Positions 24,258-33,055 of a stretch of DNA of 64,000 nt are shown here, one piece after another. A program made the position numbers and the translations under genes. Within the stretch, counting starts at the first letter, position 1. The number at the start of each line of letters is the position of its first letter. Below the pieces are notes generated by a model. The model was not told where the DNA came from. It made no database searches and saw only the letters and a program-made list of their open reading frames with translations. The DNA is taken from the NCBI RefSeq assembly GCF_016909015.1, contig NZ_JAFBFA010000028.1, positions 8,208-72,207 of the forward strand, given 5' to 3'. This DNA comes from Gracilibacillus alcaliphilus. GTDB taxonomy: Bacteria > Bacillota > Bacilli > Bacillales > Amphibacillaceae.

Positions 24258-25565
24258 TTATAATACAATACTGGCAATCCAGCCAAAAATAAACAGCGGA
24301 ATATTATAATGAATAAAGGTTGGTACACATGTATCCCAAATATGATGGTGCTTGCCATCGGCATTTAAACCTGATGTCGGACCTAATGTACTATCACTGG
24401 CCGGGCTGCCGGCATCACCTAAGGCACCAGCAGTTCCAATCAATGCTGCAATCGCCATTGGCGAAAAGCCGGCCGCTGCACAAATTGGCACATATAAGGT
24501 AGCAATAATAGGGATCGTGCCAAAGGAGGAACCAATTCCCATGGTAATAATTAAACCAACGAGCAGCAGCACGAAGGCAATAACTGATTTATTAGCTGTC
24601 AGCATACCGGAGGAAGCTTCTAACAGGGCATCTACTGCTCCAGTTTCTCTTAAAACTTCTCCGTATCCAGCAGCCACAAGCATCACGAAGGCAATTGATC
24701 CCATCATAGCTACCCCGTTCTGTACAAATGCGTCTCCCTCTCTTAATGGAACCGCAATAAGTAAAATCATTAGAATAATACCGGTAAGTGCTCCGATTAC
24801 TAAATTATTTGTAATAATTTGTGCAACTAAGGCAGCTAAAATGGCAACGATCGTTAATCCATGTTTTAGATTAAACGTGATATTATCCAGTTTATCCTCA
24901 GTAGTAGGGCTTATACTTATTTGTGGCTTTGGTTCTCGCGGTTTTCGGTATGTAAATAATACGGCGATCAACAAGCCGACAATCATCCCCACGCCGGGGA
25001 TCAACAAAGACAAGGCAATTTGAGGAACTGTCAAATCTATACCACTGGTATGCATACCGATTTGAATTGTTTCGTGAAAAAGCAGCCCAAAACCGGCCGG
25101 GATCATAATATATGGTGCCTTTAAGCCGAACGTTAAAGCAGAGGCAACAGCTCGACGGTCCAATTCCATTTGATCAAAAATCTTTAATAACGGAGGAATT
25201 AAGATTGGTATAAAAGCGATATGAACAGGGATTATATTTTGTGATAAACAAGCAATAGCGGCGATCACGAACACCAGTGTTGTTCTTTTGCCTGTTAATA
25301 CTTTAATTAATAAACGCACTAGAATCGAAGTGATTCCTGTATAACTTATCATTGCTGCAAACACACCAAGTAAAATATAACTTAATGCGGTATTCGATTG
25401 TGCTCCCATTCCTTTAATTAACATGTCAATCGTGTCTGTCAGGTTCATTCCTGTCATTAATCCCGCCACAACACCAGCAATAATAATTGCAAAAATCACA
25501 TGTACTCTTAGTAAACTCAAAATAAGCATAACAATGACCGAAGTAATAACTACCCACTCTAACAC
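24258..25565 (-). CDS. yuiF: Na+/H+ antiporter-family transporter (YuiF type)
   Basis: A 435-residue integral membrane protein with about 11-12 helices. It has the repeated ion-transporter features of the NhaC/YuiF group, including SYILLGVFAAMISYTG, NIIPVHIAFIPILIPPLL and AGALGDAGSPASDSTLGPTS. In B. subtilis YuiF is a predicted ion or amino-acid transporter; the substrate here is not known. It follows the small SE1561 gene after 15 bp, so the two are co-transcribed. A family A element lies between it and pdaA. Confidence 0.8.
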   Translation of the reverse strand: MLEWVVITSVIVMLILSLLRVHVIFAIIIAGVVAGLMTGMNLTDTIDMLIKGMGAQSNTALSYILLGVFAAMISYTGITSILVRLLIKVLTGKRTTLVFVIAAIACLSQNIIPVHIAFIPILIPPLLKIFDQMELDRRAVASALTFGLKAPYIMIPAGFGLLFHETIQIGMHTSGIDLTVPQIALSLLIPGVGMIVGLLIAVLFTYRKPREPKPQISISPTTEDKLDNITFNLKHGLTIVAILAALVAQIITNNLVIGALTGIILMILLIAVPLREGDAFVQNGVAMMGSIAFVMLVAAGYGEVLRETGAVDALLEASSGMLTANKSVIAFVLLLVGLIITMGIGSSFGTIPIIATLYVPICAAAGFSPMAIAALIGTAGALGDAGSPASDSTLGPTSGLNADGKHHHIWDTCVPTFIHYNIPLFIFGWIASIVL

Positions 25566-25580
25566 AGTACTTTCCCCTTT

Positions 25581-25730
25581 TTATATAATATCTTTTTCCA
25601 TTTTTTCGATTAGTTGGATTAACTGATCTATATCTGCAAGCGAGGCCTCCTCTGGATCAAGATGGTCAAGACGGTCAAGGAACAATTGTAATTGAGAACG
25701 TAATGTCTGAATCTTCTCTTTATTCTGCAT
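25581..25730 (-). CDS. SE1561-family small protein
   Basis: A 49-residue, charged, helical protein (begins MQNKEKIQTLRSQL; core HLDPEEASLADIDQLIQLI). The DPEE...DIDxL pattern is that of the SE1561 family found across Bacillales, whose function is unknown. It starts at an ATG with AAGGGGTG upstream and ends 15 bp before the YuiF-type transporter gene, so they form an operon. Confidence 0.7.
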   Translation of the reverse strand: MQNKEKIQTLRSQLQLFLDRLDHLDPEEASLADIDQLIQLIEKMEKDII

Positions 25731-25848
25731 TATAACACCCCTTCCTTTATCCCCTTAACCATCCTAATCGAAATAATCATGCCTGTCTAGCATTTTTCTA
25801 TCTCACGAGCGCAGTTTCACACCTATCAGATAGCTTTCAACCATTAAC

Positions 25849-26241
25849 TTAATGACTTAAGTTAATAAGCGTCAACCGTTCGGTTATTTTCACCGAATCC
25901 TCTATCGTTCGAATCACCGAACAGTTTTCACGGGCCGTTTCCAGACATTCTTCTAATTGATCCAGCTTTAGGCGGTATCCCTTCACAACAAATTGCAGAT
26001 CGATCGCTGTTATTTTATTTAGATCTTGAGGAGATCGTTCCACATTAGCTGTTATTTTTAAATCATCAATTTTTATCAGCTTCTTGTCCAATAACTTGCC
26101 AAAAACAGAAGCAATACAGCCTGTTACAGAAGCAACCATCAATTCATAAGGACGGTAGCCGTAGTCTTCATTTCCTGATATGTCTAATGTTCCATACGCT
26201 AAATCAGCTCTTACACCAGCCTTTTTCAAGTAGAATTCCAT
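25849..26241 (-). CDS. OsmC-family peroxiredoxin-like protein
   Basis: A 130-residue OsmC-fold protein. The two conserved Cys of the family are visible in SVTGCIASV (about 42) and ENCSVIRTI (about 106), consistent with thiol-dependent reduction of organic hydroperoxides. YELMVASVTGC is the family signature. Cytoplasmic, single gene. It is divergent from the PerR-box-controlled metal ATPase gene, so both may belong to an oxidative-stress response, though the box lies nearer the ATPase gene. Confidence 0.8.
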   Translation of the reverse strand: MEFYLKKAGVRADLAYGTLDISGNEDYGYRPYELMVASVTGCIASVFGKLLDKKLIKIDDLKITANVERSPQDLNKITAIDLQFVVKGYRLKLDQLEECLETARENCSVIRTIEDSVKITERLTLINLSH

Positions 26242-26340
26242 TTTTCATCCTCCTCATCGCTTTATTACTACTAGTTTACCACCAATTGCTGTTTGCTAAG
26301 CCTCTAATCCCTTTTCTCCAATATTTAATTAAATAAAATA

Positions 26341-26399
26341 TTGACTTTTACATGGATAGTGTTAAAATTAAAATAATTATTAATTTATAATAATTATAA
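26341..26399 (+). promoter_or_regulatory. Perfect PerR/Fur-type box upstream of the metal ATPase
   Basis: TTATAATAATTATAA (26385-26399) is a perfect match to the 7-1-7 PerR box of Bacillus. A promoter-like TTGACT (26341-26346) with TAAAAT (26363-26368) lies just upstream, so repressor bound at the box would block transcription. B. subtilis zosA is PerR-controlled, which supports both calls. Confidence 0.75.
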
Positions 26400-26487
26400 T
26401 AAATGAACATGATAATCAATATCAACTGTATTTCACAGTCTGAATATTCTCAATTAGAACATCTATACAACTTAAGGAGGGTATACA

Positions 26488-28407
26488 ATGACTCAAGCAA
26501 AAATAGACCATTATCCATCAGATATGGAAAAAGAAAAGTCGTCCCCAGTCTTTGGATTATTTATCAAACGGCATCTGGAATTACTAGCTGCTATGATCAG
26601 CGGTGTCCTTATTCTAAGTGCATGGTTATTAAATAATTACATCAGCCACCAACTCTGGATCAGCCTGCTAATCGCTGCCTTTTTAATTGGCGGATTTGCC
26701 AAAGCAAAAGAAGGTATTACTGAATCAATAGCAACCAAAAGTTTAAACGTAGAATTATTGATGATTATTGCGGCTGTCGGAGCCATTTCCATCGGCTATT
26801 GGGCAGAGGGAGCCATCCTTATCTTTATCTTCTCTTTATCAGGCGCCTTAGAAAGCTATACCGCACATAAAAGCGAAAAAGAACTGCAAAGCCTGATTAA
26901 ATTACAGCCTGAAACGGCAAGGTTACGGAATGGCCGAACCATATCTGTTGATCAATTAGTGATAGGTGATCAAATTGTCGTAAAGACAGGAGAACGGATT
27001 CCGGCTGACGGCTTGATCATCAAGGGAGAAACCACGATAGATGAAAGTGCCTTATCTGGTGAGGCTATTCCTGTTCCCAAATCGTTTAACGATACGGTAT
27101 ATGCTGGAACAATGAATTTAAGCGGGACTTTGCAGATAGAAATTAACACGCAGCCAACCGAAACAATGTTCCAAAAAATCATTCAATTAGTGCAGCATGC
27201 TCAAGAGGAACGCTCACCTGCTCAACAATTTATTGAAAAATTTGAAGGTACTTATGTCAAAATCGTTTTATTAACGGTTGCTCTGATGATGTTTCTGCCT
27301 CATTATCTTTTAGGATGGACATGGACAGACACCATTTATCGGGCCATGATTTTGCTTGTAGTTGCCTCTCCTTGTGCACTCGTTGCCTCCATCATGCCAG
27401 CGGCCTTATCAGCTATTTCCAATGGGGCTCGTCAAGGAATTTTATTCAAGGGCGGGGTTTATGCAGAAGCTTTAGCAAAGGTAGATACAGTTGCCTTTGA
27501 CAAAACAGGGACCTTAACTAAGGGTGAGCCGGTGGTCACTAACTTTTTTGCTGATCCTCTAACAGAGGTAACAGAGCTTGCAGATGTCATCTATGCGATT
27601 GAAAATGAATCGACTCACCCTCTGGCGCAAGCAATGAAAAAATGGGCCAGTCATTACAAAGGTGACACATCTGTAGAGCTAAACAGTGTTCAGCATCATC
27701 ATGGCAAAGGGATCTCTGCCCAAATTGATCAAATAAACTGGCTGGTGGGCAATAAGGAATTGGTGGGGCAGCAAATGGCTCAGGATTTTCTCCGTCATTA
27801 TACGACAGAACAGCTTGCTGCTACCAACATCTATGTAAAAAAAGACAATCAGATTATCGCCGCCTTTTTGTTAGAAGACACACTAAGACAAGACTCTGTG
27901 GAAGCGATCCAGACCTTAAACAAATTAGGAATTAAGACAGTGATGTTAACAGGGGACAATGCCGAAATTGCAGGTGCGATTGCCAAAGAAGCCAAACTCA
28001 AGGAATTTCATGCCAATTGTTTACCTGAGGATAAGGTGAATTATTTAAAGCAGTTGACTGCTAACCAAAAACAAACGATGATGATTGGCGATGGCATTAA
28101 TGATGCCCCTGCCTTAGCTACTGCAAACATTGGCGCGGCTATGGGAGCTGGGAGTGATATCGCTTTGGAAACAGCCGATATGGTGCTGGTAAAGAATGAT
28201 TTGGCCAAAATAGTGTACGCCATCAAACTCTCGAAAAAGATGAACAGGATTATTAAACAGAATATTGTTTTCTCGATCGGGGTTATTTTACTGCTTATTG
28301 CAACAAACTTTCTGCAAATCATTGATATGCCATTAGGAGTCATTGGACATGAGGGCAGTACGATTTTGGTTATCTTAAATGGCCTGCGTCTGTTGAAATC
28401 TTTTTAA
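26488..28407 (+). CDS. zosA: P1B-type heavy-metal ATPase (ZosA-like)
   Basis: A 639-residue metal-transporting ATPase without an N-terminal metal-binding domain, like B. subtilis ZosA, which imports zinc under peroxide stress. Motifs: actuator loop LSGEAIPVP, membrane metal site SPCALVAS (SPC instead of CPC), phosphorylation site FDKTGTLT (Asp about 338), HP locus ESTHPLAQA, and MIGDGINDAPAL. About eight membrane helices. The ATG follows AAGGAGGGT. A perfect PerR box about 90 bp upstream supports the ZosA identity; a Cd/Zn/Co exporter of the CadA group is the alternative. Confidence 0.8.
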   Translation: MTQAKIDHYPSDMEKEKSSPVFGLFIKRHLELLAAMISGVLILSAWLLNNYISHQLWISLLIAAFLIGGFAKAKEGITESIATKSLNVELLMIIAAVGAISIGYWAEGAILIFIFSLSGALESYTAHKSEKELQSLIKLQPETARLRNGRTISVDQLVIGDQIVVKTGERIPADGLIIKGETTIDESALSGEAIPVPKSFNDTVYAGTMNLSGTLQIEINTQPTETMFQKIIQLVQHAQEERSPAQQFIEKFEGTYVKIVLLTVALMMFLPHYLLGWTWTDTIYRAMILLVVASPCALVASIMPAALSAISNGARQGILFKGGVYAEALAKVDTVAFDKTGTLTKGEPVVTNFFADPLTEVTELADVIYAIENESTHPLAQAMKKWASHYKGDTSVELNSVQHHHGKGISAQIDQINWLVGNKELVGQQMAQDFLRHYTTEQLAATNIYVKKDNQIIAAFLLEDTLRQDSVEAIQTLNKLGIKTVMLTGDNAEIAGAIAKEAKLKEFHANCLPEDKVNYLKQLTANQKQTMMIGDGINDAPALATANIGAAMGAGSDIALETADMVLVKNDLAKIVYAIKLSKKMNRIIKQNIVFSIGVILLLIATNFLQIIDMPLGVIGHEGSTILVILNGLRLLKSF

Positions 28408-28410
28408 GAG

Positions 28411-28443
28411 GTGTTCAAAATGGCACGTGAATTTTTTGAACAC
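28411..28443 (+). terminator. Hairpin after the metal ATPase, ends of family A repeat
   Basis: GTGTTCAAAA (28411-28420) pairs perfectly with TTTTGAACAC (28434-28443). It lies 4 bp after the stop. The arms equal the ends of family A elements. Confidence 0.65.
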
Positions 28444-28470
28444 ATACTTTAATGTTTTTATTTCACACAC

Positions 28471-28532
28471 AAAAAGTTCCGAATTTCTAAGGCTTGTTAG
28501 TGAAGGCAGCCTAGAAATAACCGGAACTTTTT
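28471..28532 (-). terminator. Terminator of the yfkJIH cluster
   Basis: AAAAAGTTCCG pairs with CGGAACTTTTT, with an inner TTCTAAGGC/GCCTAGAA helix. It lies 6 bp after the stop of the yfkH gene; T run on the minus strand. Confidence 0.75.
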
Positions 28533-28537
28533 AACAT

Positions 28538-29401
28538 CTATTCACTTACAGATGATGTGCGAATCCGTTCTCTTCTTTCAGCAAAAAGGGCATTGATTTC
28601 ACCGCCGACCATCACAATAATTCCGGAAAGATAAAACCAGAACATCATAATAATCACACCCCCAAGGCTCCCATAAGTAGCTGAATAATTAGCCATATTG
28701 GATACATAATAAGAGAACCCTAACGAGGTCAATTGCCAAAATACCGTTGCAAACAAAGCTCCCACATAGGTATGTTTAAAATATACATGCTTACTAGGGG
28801 CCAATTTATACAACATCAATAAGACAATAAAGAACACAGCGGATGAAATAACCCACCTTAAGGTATTCCACGTGCTAACAAAATCATCCGATAAACCAAT
28901 TAAGGAGAAGACATACTCTCCTATCATTCTACCAAAGATCGGCAAAGCGAAGGCGACGATAATCACCACGATCATAGCAACTGTTAAAATAACCGAAATA
29001 CCTCTAGCAATAAAAAAAGAACGTTTTTCTTCAATGTCATATGCTGTATTAAAGGCTCGAATCAAGGCATTAATACCGTTGGAAGCCGACCAGAGCGTTC
29101 CAATAATACCAATCGATAATAAGCCGCTGTTTCGATTGTTCATCACTTCTGTAATGGTATTATTTAATAGATTTATTGTTTCTGCAGGGGCATAATCGGA
29201 TAGGAAATTCATCACATCAATATCATTGAAAGGTAAATACCCTAACAATGTGACAAGGAAAATCATAAACGGGAACAAAGACAAGAGGAAGAAGTAAGAC
29301 AATTGCGCTGATAAACCAGGCACATCATGCTTGCCAATCCGGTCTATCAGCTGCTTGATAAAACCAATCAGGCTATTGTCTGTTAACTTCTGCTTATTCA
29401 T
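28538..29401 (-). CDS. yfkH: YihY/BrkB-family membrane protein
   Basis: A 287-residue protein with six predicted membrane helices and the family blocks PGLSAQLSYFFLLSLFPF, IGTLWSASNGINALIRAFN and YGSLGGVIIMMFWFY. Formerly annotated ribonuclease BN by mistake; the true function is unknown. It is the last gene of yfkJ-yfkI-yfkH, the same order as in B. subtilis, and overlaps the preceding gene by 8 bp, so translation is coupled. Confidence 0.85.
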   Translation of the reverse strand: MNKQKLTDNSLIGFIKQLIDRIGKHDVPGLSAQLSYFFLLSLFPFMIFLVTLLGYLPFNDIDVMNFLSDYAPAETINLLNNTITEVMNNRNSGLLSIGIIGTLWSASNGINALIRAFNTAYDIEEKRSFFIARGISVILTVAMIVVIIVAFALPIFGRMIGEYVFSLIGLSDDFVSTWNTLRWVISSAVFFIVLLMLYKLAPSKHVYFKHTYVGALFATVFWQLTSLGFSYYVSNMANYSATYGSLGGVIIMMFWFYLSGIIVMVGGEINALFAERRERIRTSSVSE

Positions 29402-29681
29402 CCTGATCCCGCTCAGTTAATTTATTCGTGGCATCCTGTAATTGATTCAGAATTTCTAACACAGCAGTAAGGCTGGAAGATACCTGTTTGGAGTAATAGT
29501 CATATTGAACATTTAATTGATGGATAGCTTCTGTCGGATGGTGCATATAAAATGAAACCCGATTTCCACATTGCTGTAATCCCTGTTTTACATAATTTCT
29601 CGTTTCTCGATTAGTTAAGGTTAATAAACCACCGACTATAGCGCCAGCAATCATTCCTTTAATAATTTTTTCTTTACTCAT
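29394..29681 (-). CDS. YtxH-like small protein (YfkI position)
   Basis: A 95-residue protein with one glycine-rich membrane-anchor segment near the N-terminus (IKGMIAGAIVGGLLTLT) and a long amphipathic helix behind it, the build of YtxH-type stress proteins. The start at 29681 is chosen because GGGTGA lies upstream; a GTG 9 bp earlier lacks a site. It overlaps the yfkH gene and follows yfkJ. Function unknown. Confidence 0.7.
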   Translation of the reverse strand: MSKEKIIKGMIAGAIVGGLLTLTNRETRNYVKQGLQQCGNRVSFYMHHPTEAIHQLNVQYDYYSKQVSSSLTAVLEILNQLQDATNKLTERDQDE

Positions 29682-29738
29682 TCGCGTCACCCATTTCTAT
29701 CTTTACTCCACTTCTACAGATGAATTATACCATTAGTA

Positions 29739-30218
29739 TTAGTGGGTGTTTTCTTTATTATGCTCCATAATATTATGAAATAATTGCTCACAGCCTTCTT
29801 TCACTAGTTCATAAGTATAATCGAAATTTTTGGTGAAGTAAGGATCAGGTATGTTTTCTTCTTTTGCATCTATTACAAAATCCATCAATTTTTTTACTAT
29901 TACATCTTCTGTGTTGTAATCGAAACGAGAAAGATCATCCAAGTTCTGTTGATCCATCACAATCATATAATCAAAAGCAGCGAAGTCTTCTGGAACAACC
30001 TGACGTGCCCGTTGACCCTGATAAGAAATAGCTAACTCATCCAGTTTCTTTCTCGTCCCCTTATGTGGTACACTGCCAACATGCCAGTCACCTAGACCGG
30101 CTGAATCAATTACAAAATCCTGTTCTGCCCCCTTTTCCTTGACAATGTGACGAAATACCGCCTCTGCCATCGGCGATCTGCATATATTTCCTAGACAAAT
30201 AAATAATACCTTATTCAT
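29739..30218 (-). CDS. yfkJ: Low-molecular-weight protein tyrosine phosphatase
   Basis: A 159-residue phosphatase. The P-loop CLGNICRS has the nucleophile Cys8 and Arg14 (CX5R), and NIPDPYF near residue 122 supplies the general acid Asp. B. subtilis YfkJ is an active tyrosine phosphatase linked to stress resistance. It leads the yfkJIH cluster. All catalytic residues are intact. Confidence 0.9.
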   Translation of the reverse strand: MNKVLFICLGNICRSPMAEAVFRHIVKEKGAEQDFVIDSAGLGDWHVGSVPHKGTRKKLDELAISYQGQRARQVVPEDFAAFDYMIVMDQQNLDDLSRFDYNTEDVIVKKLMDFVIDAKEENIPDPYFTKNFDYTYELVKEGCEQLFHNIMEHNKENTH

Positions 30219-30292
30219 ATGATACCACCATACCTCTCTTGTTAATCCTGTTTCTTTTTATTTTCCAGTTATTATCTGTTTAAGTAGGTCCA

Positions 30293-30667
30293 TTAAAACA
30301 ACTTTTGAATTTTACTGCTGTACCTGCGAAAGGCACTGTTTTGTTTCCAGTTCTTTTTATCGACTAGCAGACGAAATTGGACTTCTTTTTCTGAAAGTTT
30401 CTGCCGAATACTTTCTTGCTCATCTGGATGGTGACAACATTTCAGTAAATCCCTTAACGACGCTATTTCTTTATTCAGTATAACCTCTTTTGGTAAATAA
30501 CCGCTATTTTTCATTATTCGATAGCTCATTCGCAGATCATCAGGCACCCCTGCCAGACTGTCCTTCGGCAGCGGTTTTCCTTTTCCTTCTAAATGATCAA
30601 AATCCCCATCAGCAATCGATTGTTTGATTCTCTCTTCTGCTAGCTGTGAGACAAAATCCAATTTCAA
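30293..30667 (-). CDS. DUF1992 (DnaJ-homologue C28-like) protein
   Basis: A 124-residue soluble helical protein with the DUF1992 signature: ERIKQSIADGDFDHLEGKGKP followed by PDDLRMSYRIMKNSGYLPKE. The family also occurs at the C-terminus of some eukaryotic J-proteins, but no J domain is present here and the function is unknown. Monocistronic, divergent from mreBH. Confidence 0.8.
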   Translation of the reverse strand: MKLDFVSQLAEERIKQSIADGDFDHLEGKGKPLPKDSLAGVPDDLRMSYRIMKNSGYLPKEVILNKEIASLRDLLKCCHHPDEQESIRQKLSEKEVQFRLLVDKKNWKQNSAFRRYSSKIQKLF

Positions 30668-31017
30668 CCACCCTTTCTATAATCTACCCACACTTTATCA
30701 TAGACGTAGTTTCGTCAGACTTCATCAATGATAAGAACCACTGTATACAAAAGGCTCACTTTATTATGTATAAGTATACAAAAGAATTTATCTCATTGCG
30801 AAGAAAAAATAAGAACCAGCTCTTTTGTCCTATTCCATATTTTTCTATAGTATCAACCGTCAGAAAGTGACTTGCAAATCAGAAGTACTATATATTAGCA
30901 TGAATAAAATGCTGAAATTATTAATTTCCTAAATTATAGATAAAAAATTAATGACATTTCTAAATATCGTTAGAATACATGTTATCGAGAAAAAACATTC
31001 AACTGGAGGTTTATATT
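30668..31017. other. Intergenic region between the DUF1992 gene and mreBH
   Basis: About 350 bp, AT-rich, no gene. It must hold the two divergent promoters. I see no clear SigI-type or other recognised promoter for mreBH and no operator. Confidence 0.5.
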
Positions 31018-32025
31018 ATGTTTTCAAATACTGAAATTGGAATTGACTTAGGTACAGCAAATTTATTGATATATTCAAAAAATAAAGGAATTATATTAAA
31101 TGAACCAGCCGTGGTAGCTGTAGATACCACAACAGATCAAGTAGTCGCAGTTGGCAATGAAGCGAAGGAAATGATAGGTAAAACACCGCGGAATATTGTC
31201 CCAATCCGTCCGCTTAAAGATGGCGTAATCGCCGATTTTGACCGTACAACACAAATGTTAAAAGCCTTCCTTAAGAAGGTAAGTAAACAGGCTGGCGTTT
31301 CTATGCGTAAACCTAGTGTGGTGGTTTGTACACCATCAGGGAGCACAGCGGTCGAACGCAGGGCAATTGATAATGCCGTCAAGAGTTTCGGCGCTAAAGA
31401 AGTACACCTGATTGAAGAACCAGTAGCTGCAGCCATTGGAGCTGATCTGCCTGTTGCCGAACCGCAAGCTAGCATGATCGTTGATATCGGCGGTGGTACC
31501 AGTGAAGTTGGGATCATCTCTTTTGGCGGTGTTGTAGCCAGCCGTTCCGTTCGCGTTGGCGGTGACCGGTTGGATGAAGAAATTATCCAGTATATCAAGA
31601 AAAAATATAATGTCTTAATCGGTGAAAGTACTGCTGAAAAAGTAAAAATTGAAATCGGCAACGCAGTAGAAGATCATAAACCAGAAACAATGGATGTCAG
31701 AGGACGCGATTTGGTAAATGGATTACCTAAGGTTGTAACCATCGAATCGACAGAAATCTACTTTGCCATTAAAGAAACATTAGAATCTATCTTTCAGGCA
31801 ATTACAGAAACACTGGAGAACTGCCCGCCTGAATTAAGTGGTGATATTGTGGATCAAGGAATCACCATTACTGGCGGCGGATCACTGTTAAAAGGCATGC
31901 AAGAATGGCTCTCAACCGAAGTAAACGTCCCTGTTCATCTGGCCACCAATCCACTGGAATCAGTGGCGGTCGGAACTGGCCGTTCCCTGCAGATGATTCA
32001 GAAATTACAAAAAGCTGCAAAATAA
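31018..32025 (+). CDS. mreBH: MreB-like actin, MreBH
   Basis: A 335-residue bacterial actin that organises side-wall synthesis and autolysins beneath the membrane. Actin-fold ATP-binding loops are visible: EIGIDLGTANLLIYSKNKG, VDIGGGTSEVGIISFGG, IEEPVAAAIGADLPV and ITITGGGSLLKGM. The N-terminus and the ends of domains match B. subtilis MreBH better than MreB or Mbl (for example MF..TEIGIDLGTAN and ENCPPELSGDIVDQG). The start at 31018 has TGGAGGTTT; an in-frame upstream start is rejected. Monocistronic, as in B. subtilis. Confidence 0.9.
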   Translation: MFSNTEIGIDLGTANLLIYSKNKGIILNEPAVVAVDTTTDQVVAVGNEAKEMIGKTPRNIVPIRPLKDGVIADFDRTTQMLKAFLKKVSKQAGVSMRKPSVVVCTPSGSTAVERRAIDNAVKSFGAKEVHLIEEPVAAAIGADLPVAEPQASMIVDIGGGTSEVGIISFGGVVASRSVRVGGDRLDEEIIQYIKKKYNVLIGESTAEKVKIEIGNAVEDHKPETMDVRGRDLVNGLPKVVTIESTEIYFAIKETLESIFQAITETLENCPPELSGDIVDQGITITGGGSLLKGMQEWLSTEVNVPVHLATNPLESVAVGTGRSLQMIQKLQKAAK

Positions 32026-32118
32026 CTAATTAAAAGTATTCAAAGAGTAGAGGAAGAATATTTTAAGAGAAACTGATTATTTCCTTATCTAGTGGATACT
32101 CTAAAGTTTTTAGAAAAC

Positions 32119-32234
32119 TGGCCACTCGAACACTCTTTCGGGCCACTTACTGGTCTATACTGGCCACTCATACATGCTTTCGGGTCACTCACTGACCTTT
32201 ACTGGCCACTCAACCATGCTTTCAGGCCACTTGC
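32119..32234. repeat. 21-bp tandem array with TGGCCACT core (array 2)
   Basis: Units start at 32119, 32141, 32161, 32183, 32203 and 32225, alternating 22 and 20 bp, so a 42-bp double unit. Cores are TGGCCACTC in odd units and GGCCACTT or GGTCACTC in even ones; tails alternate TGCTTTCG and CTATAC/CTTTAC. It lies between mreBH and yutF, which converge. It is related to array 1 at 11840. Confidence 0.85.
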
Positions 32235-32248
32235 ATGATGAGACATAC

Positions 32249-32290
32249 GACAGGGGGGATTAACTTCCAATATCCCCCTGTCTACATTTT
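32249..32290. terminator. Inverted repeat between convergent mreBH and yutF
   Basis: GACAGGGGG (32249-32257) pairs with CCCCCTGTC (32274-32282); TACATTTTC follows on the plus strand. It is probably a terminator, although the T run is weak. Confidence 0.5.
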
Positions 32291-33055
32291 CTATAGATCG
32301 TATTCTGCCAAGCTGTCCATTGTTAAAGTCGGCAGCTTATCAATGGTTTCCAGATCTTTTTTGGTCGTTACACCAGTAAAAACAAGCAAAGAATCAATTC
32401 CGGCATTTATACCTGCCAGTATGTCGGTTGCATAATTATCACCGATCATTAGGGTGTCTTCTTTTGCTGTGCCTAACACCTCGATTGCCTGTTCGACAAT
32501 GATAGGCTCTGGCTTGCCAATAAAGGTGGGCGTTACGCCAGTTGTTACTGATAAAACCGAGATCAATGAGCCTGCACCAGGCAGAAACCCTCGTTCCGTC
32601 GGTAAAGCGACGTCACCGTTGGTGGCAACAAATTTCGCTCCATTGCGAATATGTAAAGCACCACGTGTTAATTTTTCATAAGTAATATCACGATCCATAC
32701 CCATAACGACAAAATCAGCGTCCGATTCGACTAATTCAAAGCCGGCTGCTTCTAAGGCTAAATAGAGTCCCTCTTCACCAATTGCATAGATCTTTCTGCT
32801 GGCATTCTGCTCTTTAAGGTAATTCGCAGTGGCCATACTGGTTGTAAATACATGGTCAGCTGTACAAGGCACACCCATACTCACTAATTTTGCAGCGACA
32901 TCACTTGGGGGTTTAGTGGAATTGTTGGTAACAAAGAGATATGGTAAGTCCTGAGCTTGTAATTGCTGCACAAAGCTAATCGCTGCTTGGATTTTTTCTG
33001 TACCTTTATACATGGTGCCATCAAGATCGATTAAGAATCCTTTATAATTTTTCAT
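32291..33055 (-). CDS. yutF: HAD-family phosphatase YutF (NagD-like)
   Basis: A 254-residue HAD class IIA hydrolase. Motif 1 GFLIDLDGTMYKG (nucleophile Asp10), motif 2 FVTNNSTKP, Lys in FIGKPEPIIVEQA and motif 4 MIGDNYATDI are complete. This subfamily dephosphorylates small sugar or nucleotide phosphates; YutF acts on 5'- or 3'-nucleotides in vitro. Length matches B. subtilis YutF (256). Monocistronic. Confidence 0.85.
   Translation of the reverse strand: MKNYKGFLIDLDGTMYKGTEKIQAAISFVQQLQAQDLPYLFVTNNSTKPPSDVAAKLVSMGVPCTADHVFTTSMATANYLKEQNASRKIYAIGEEGLYLALEAAGFELVESDADFVVMGMDRDITYEKLTRGALHIRNGAKFVATNGDVALPTERGFLPGAGSLISVLSVTTGVTPTFIGKPEPIIVEQAIEVLGTAKEDTLMIGDNYATDILAGINAGIDSLLVFTGVTTKKDLETIDKLPTLTMDSLAEYDL

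Noticed and set aside
24352..25023. 223-codon plus-strand open frame opposite the YuiF-type gene
   Set aside because: It is antisense to a well-conserved membrane protein gene, and its Pro/Ile/Ala-rich product is typical of a shadow frame.
31137..31661. 174-codon minus-strand open frame opposite mreBH
   Set aside because: It lies wholly within a highly conserved actin gene, with no ribosome binding site.
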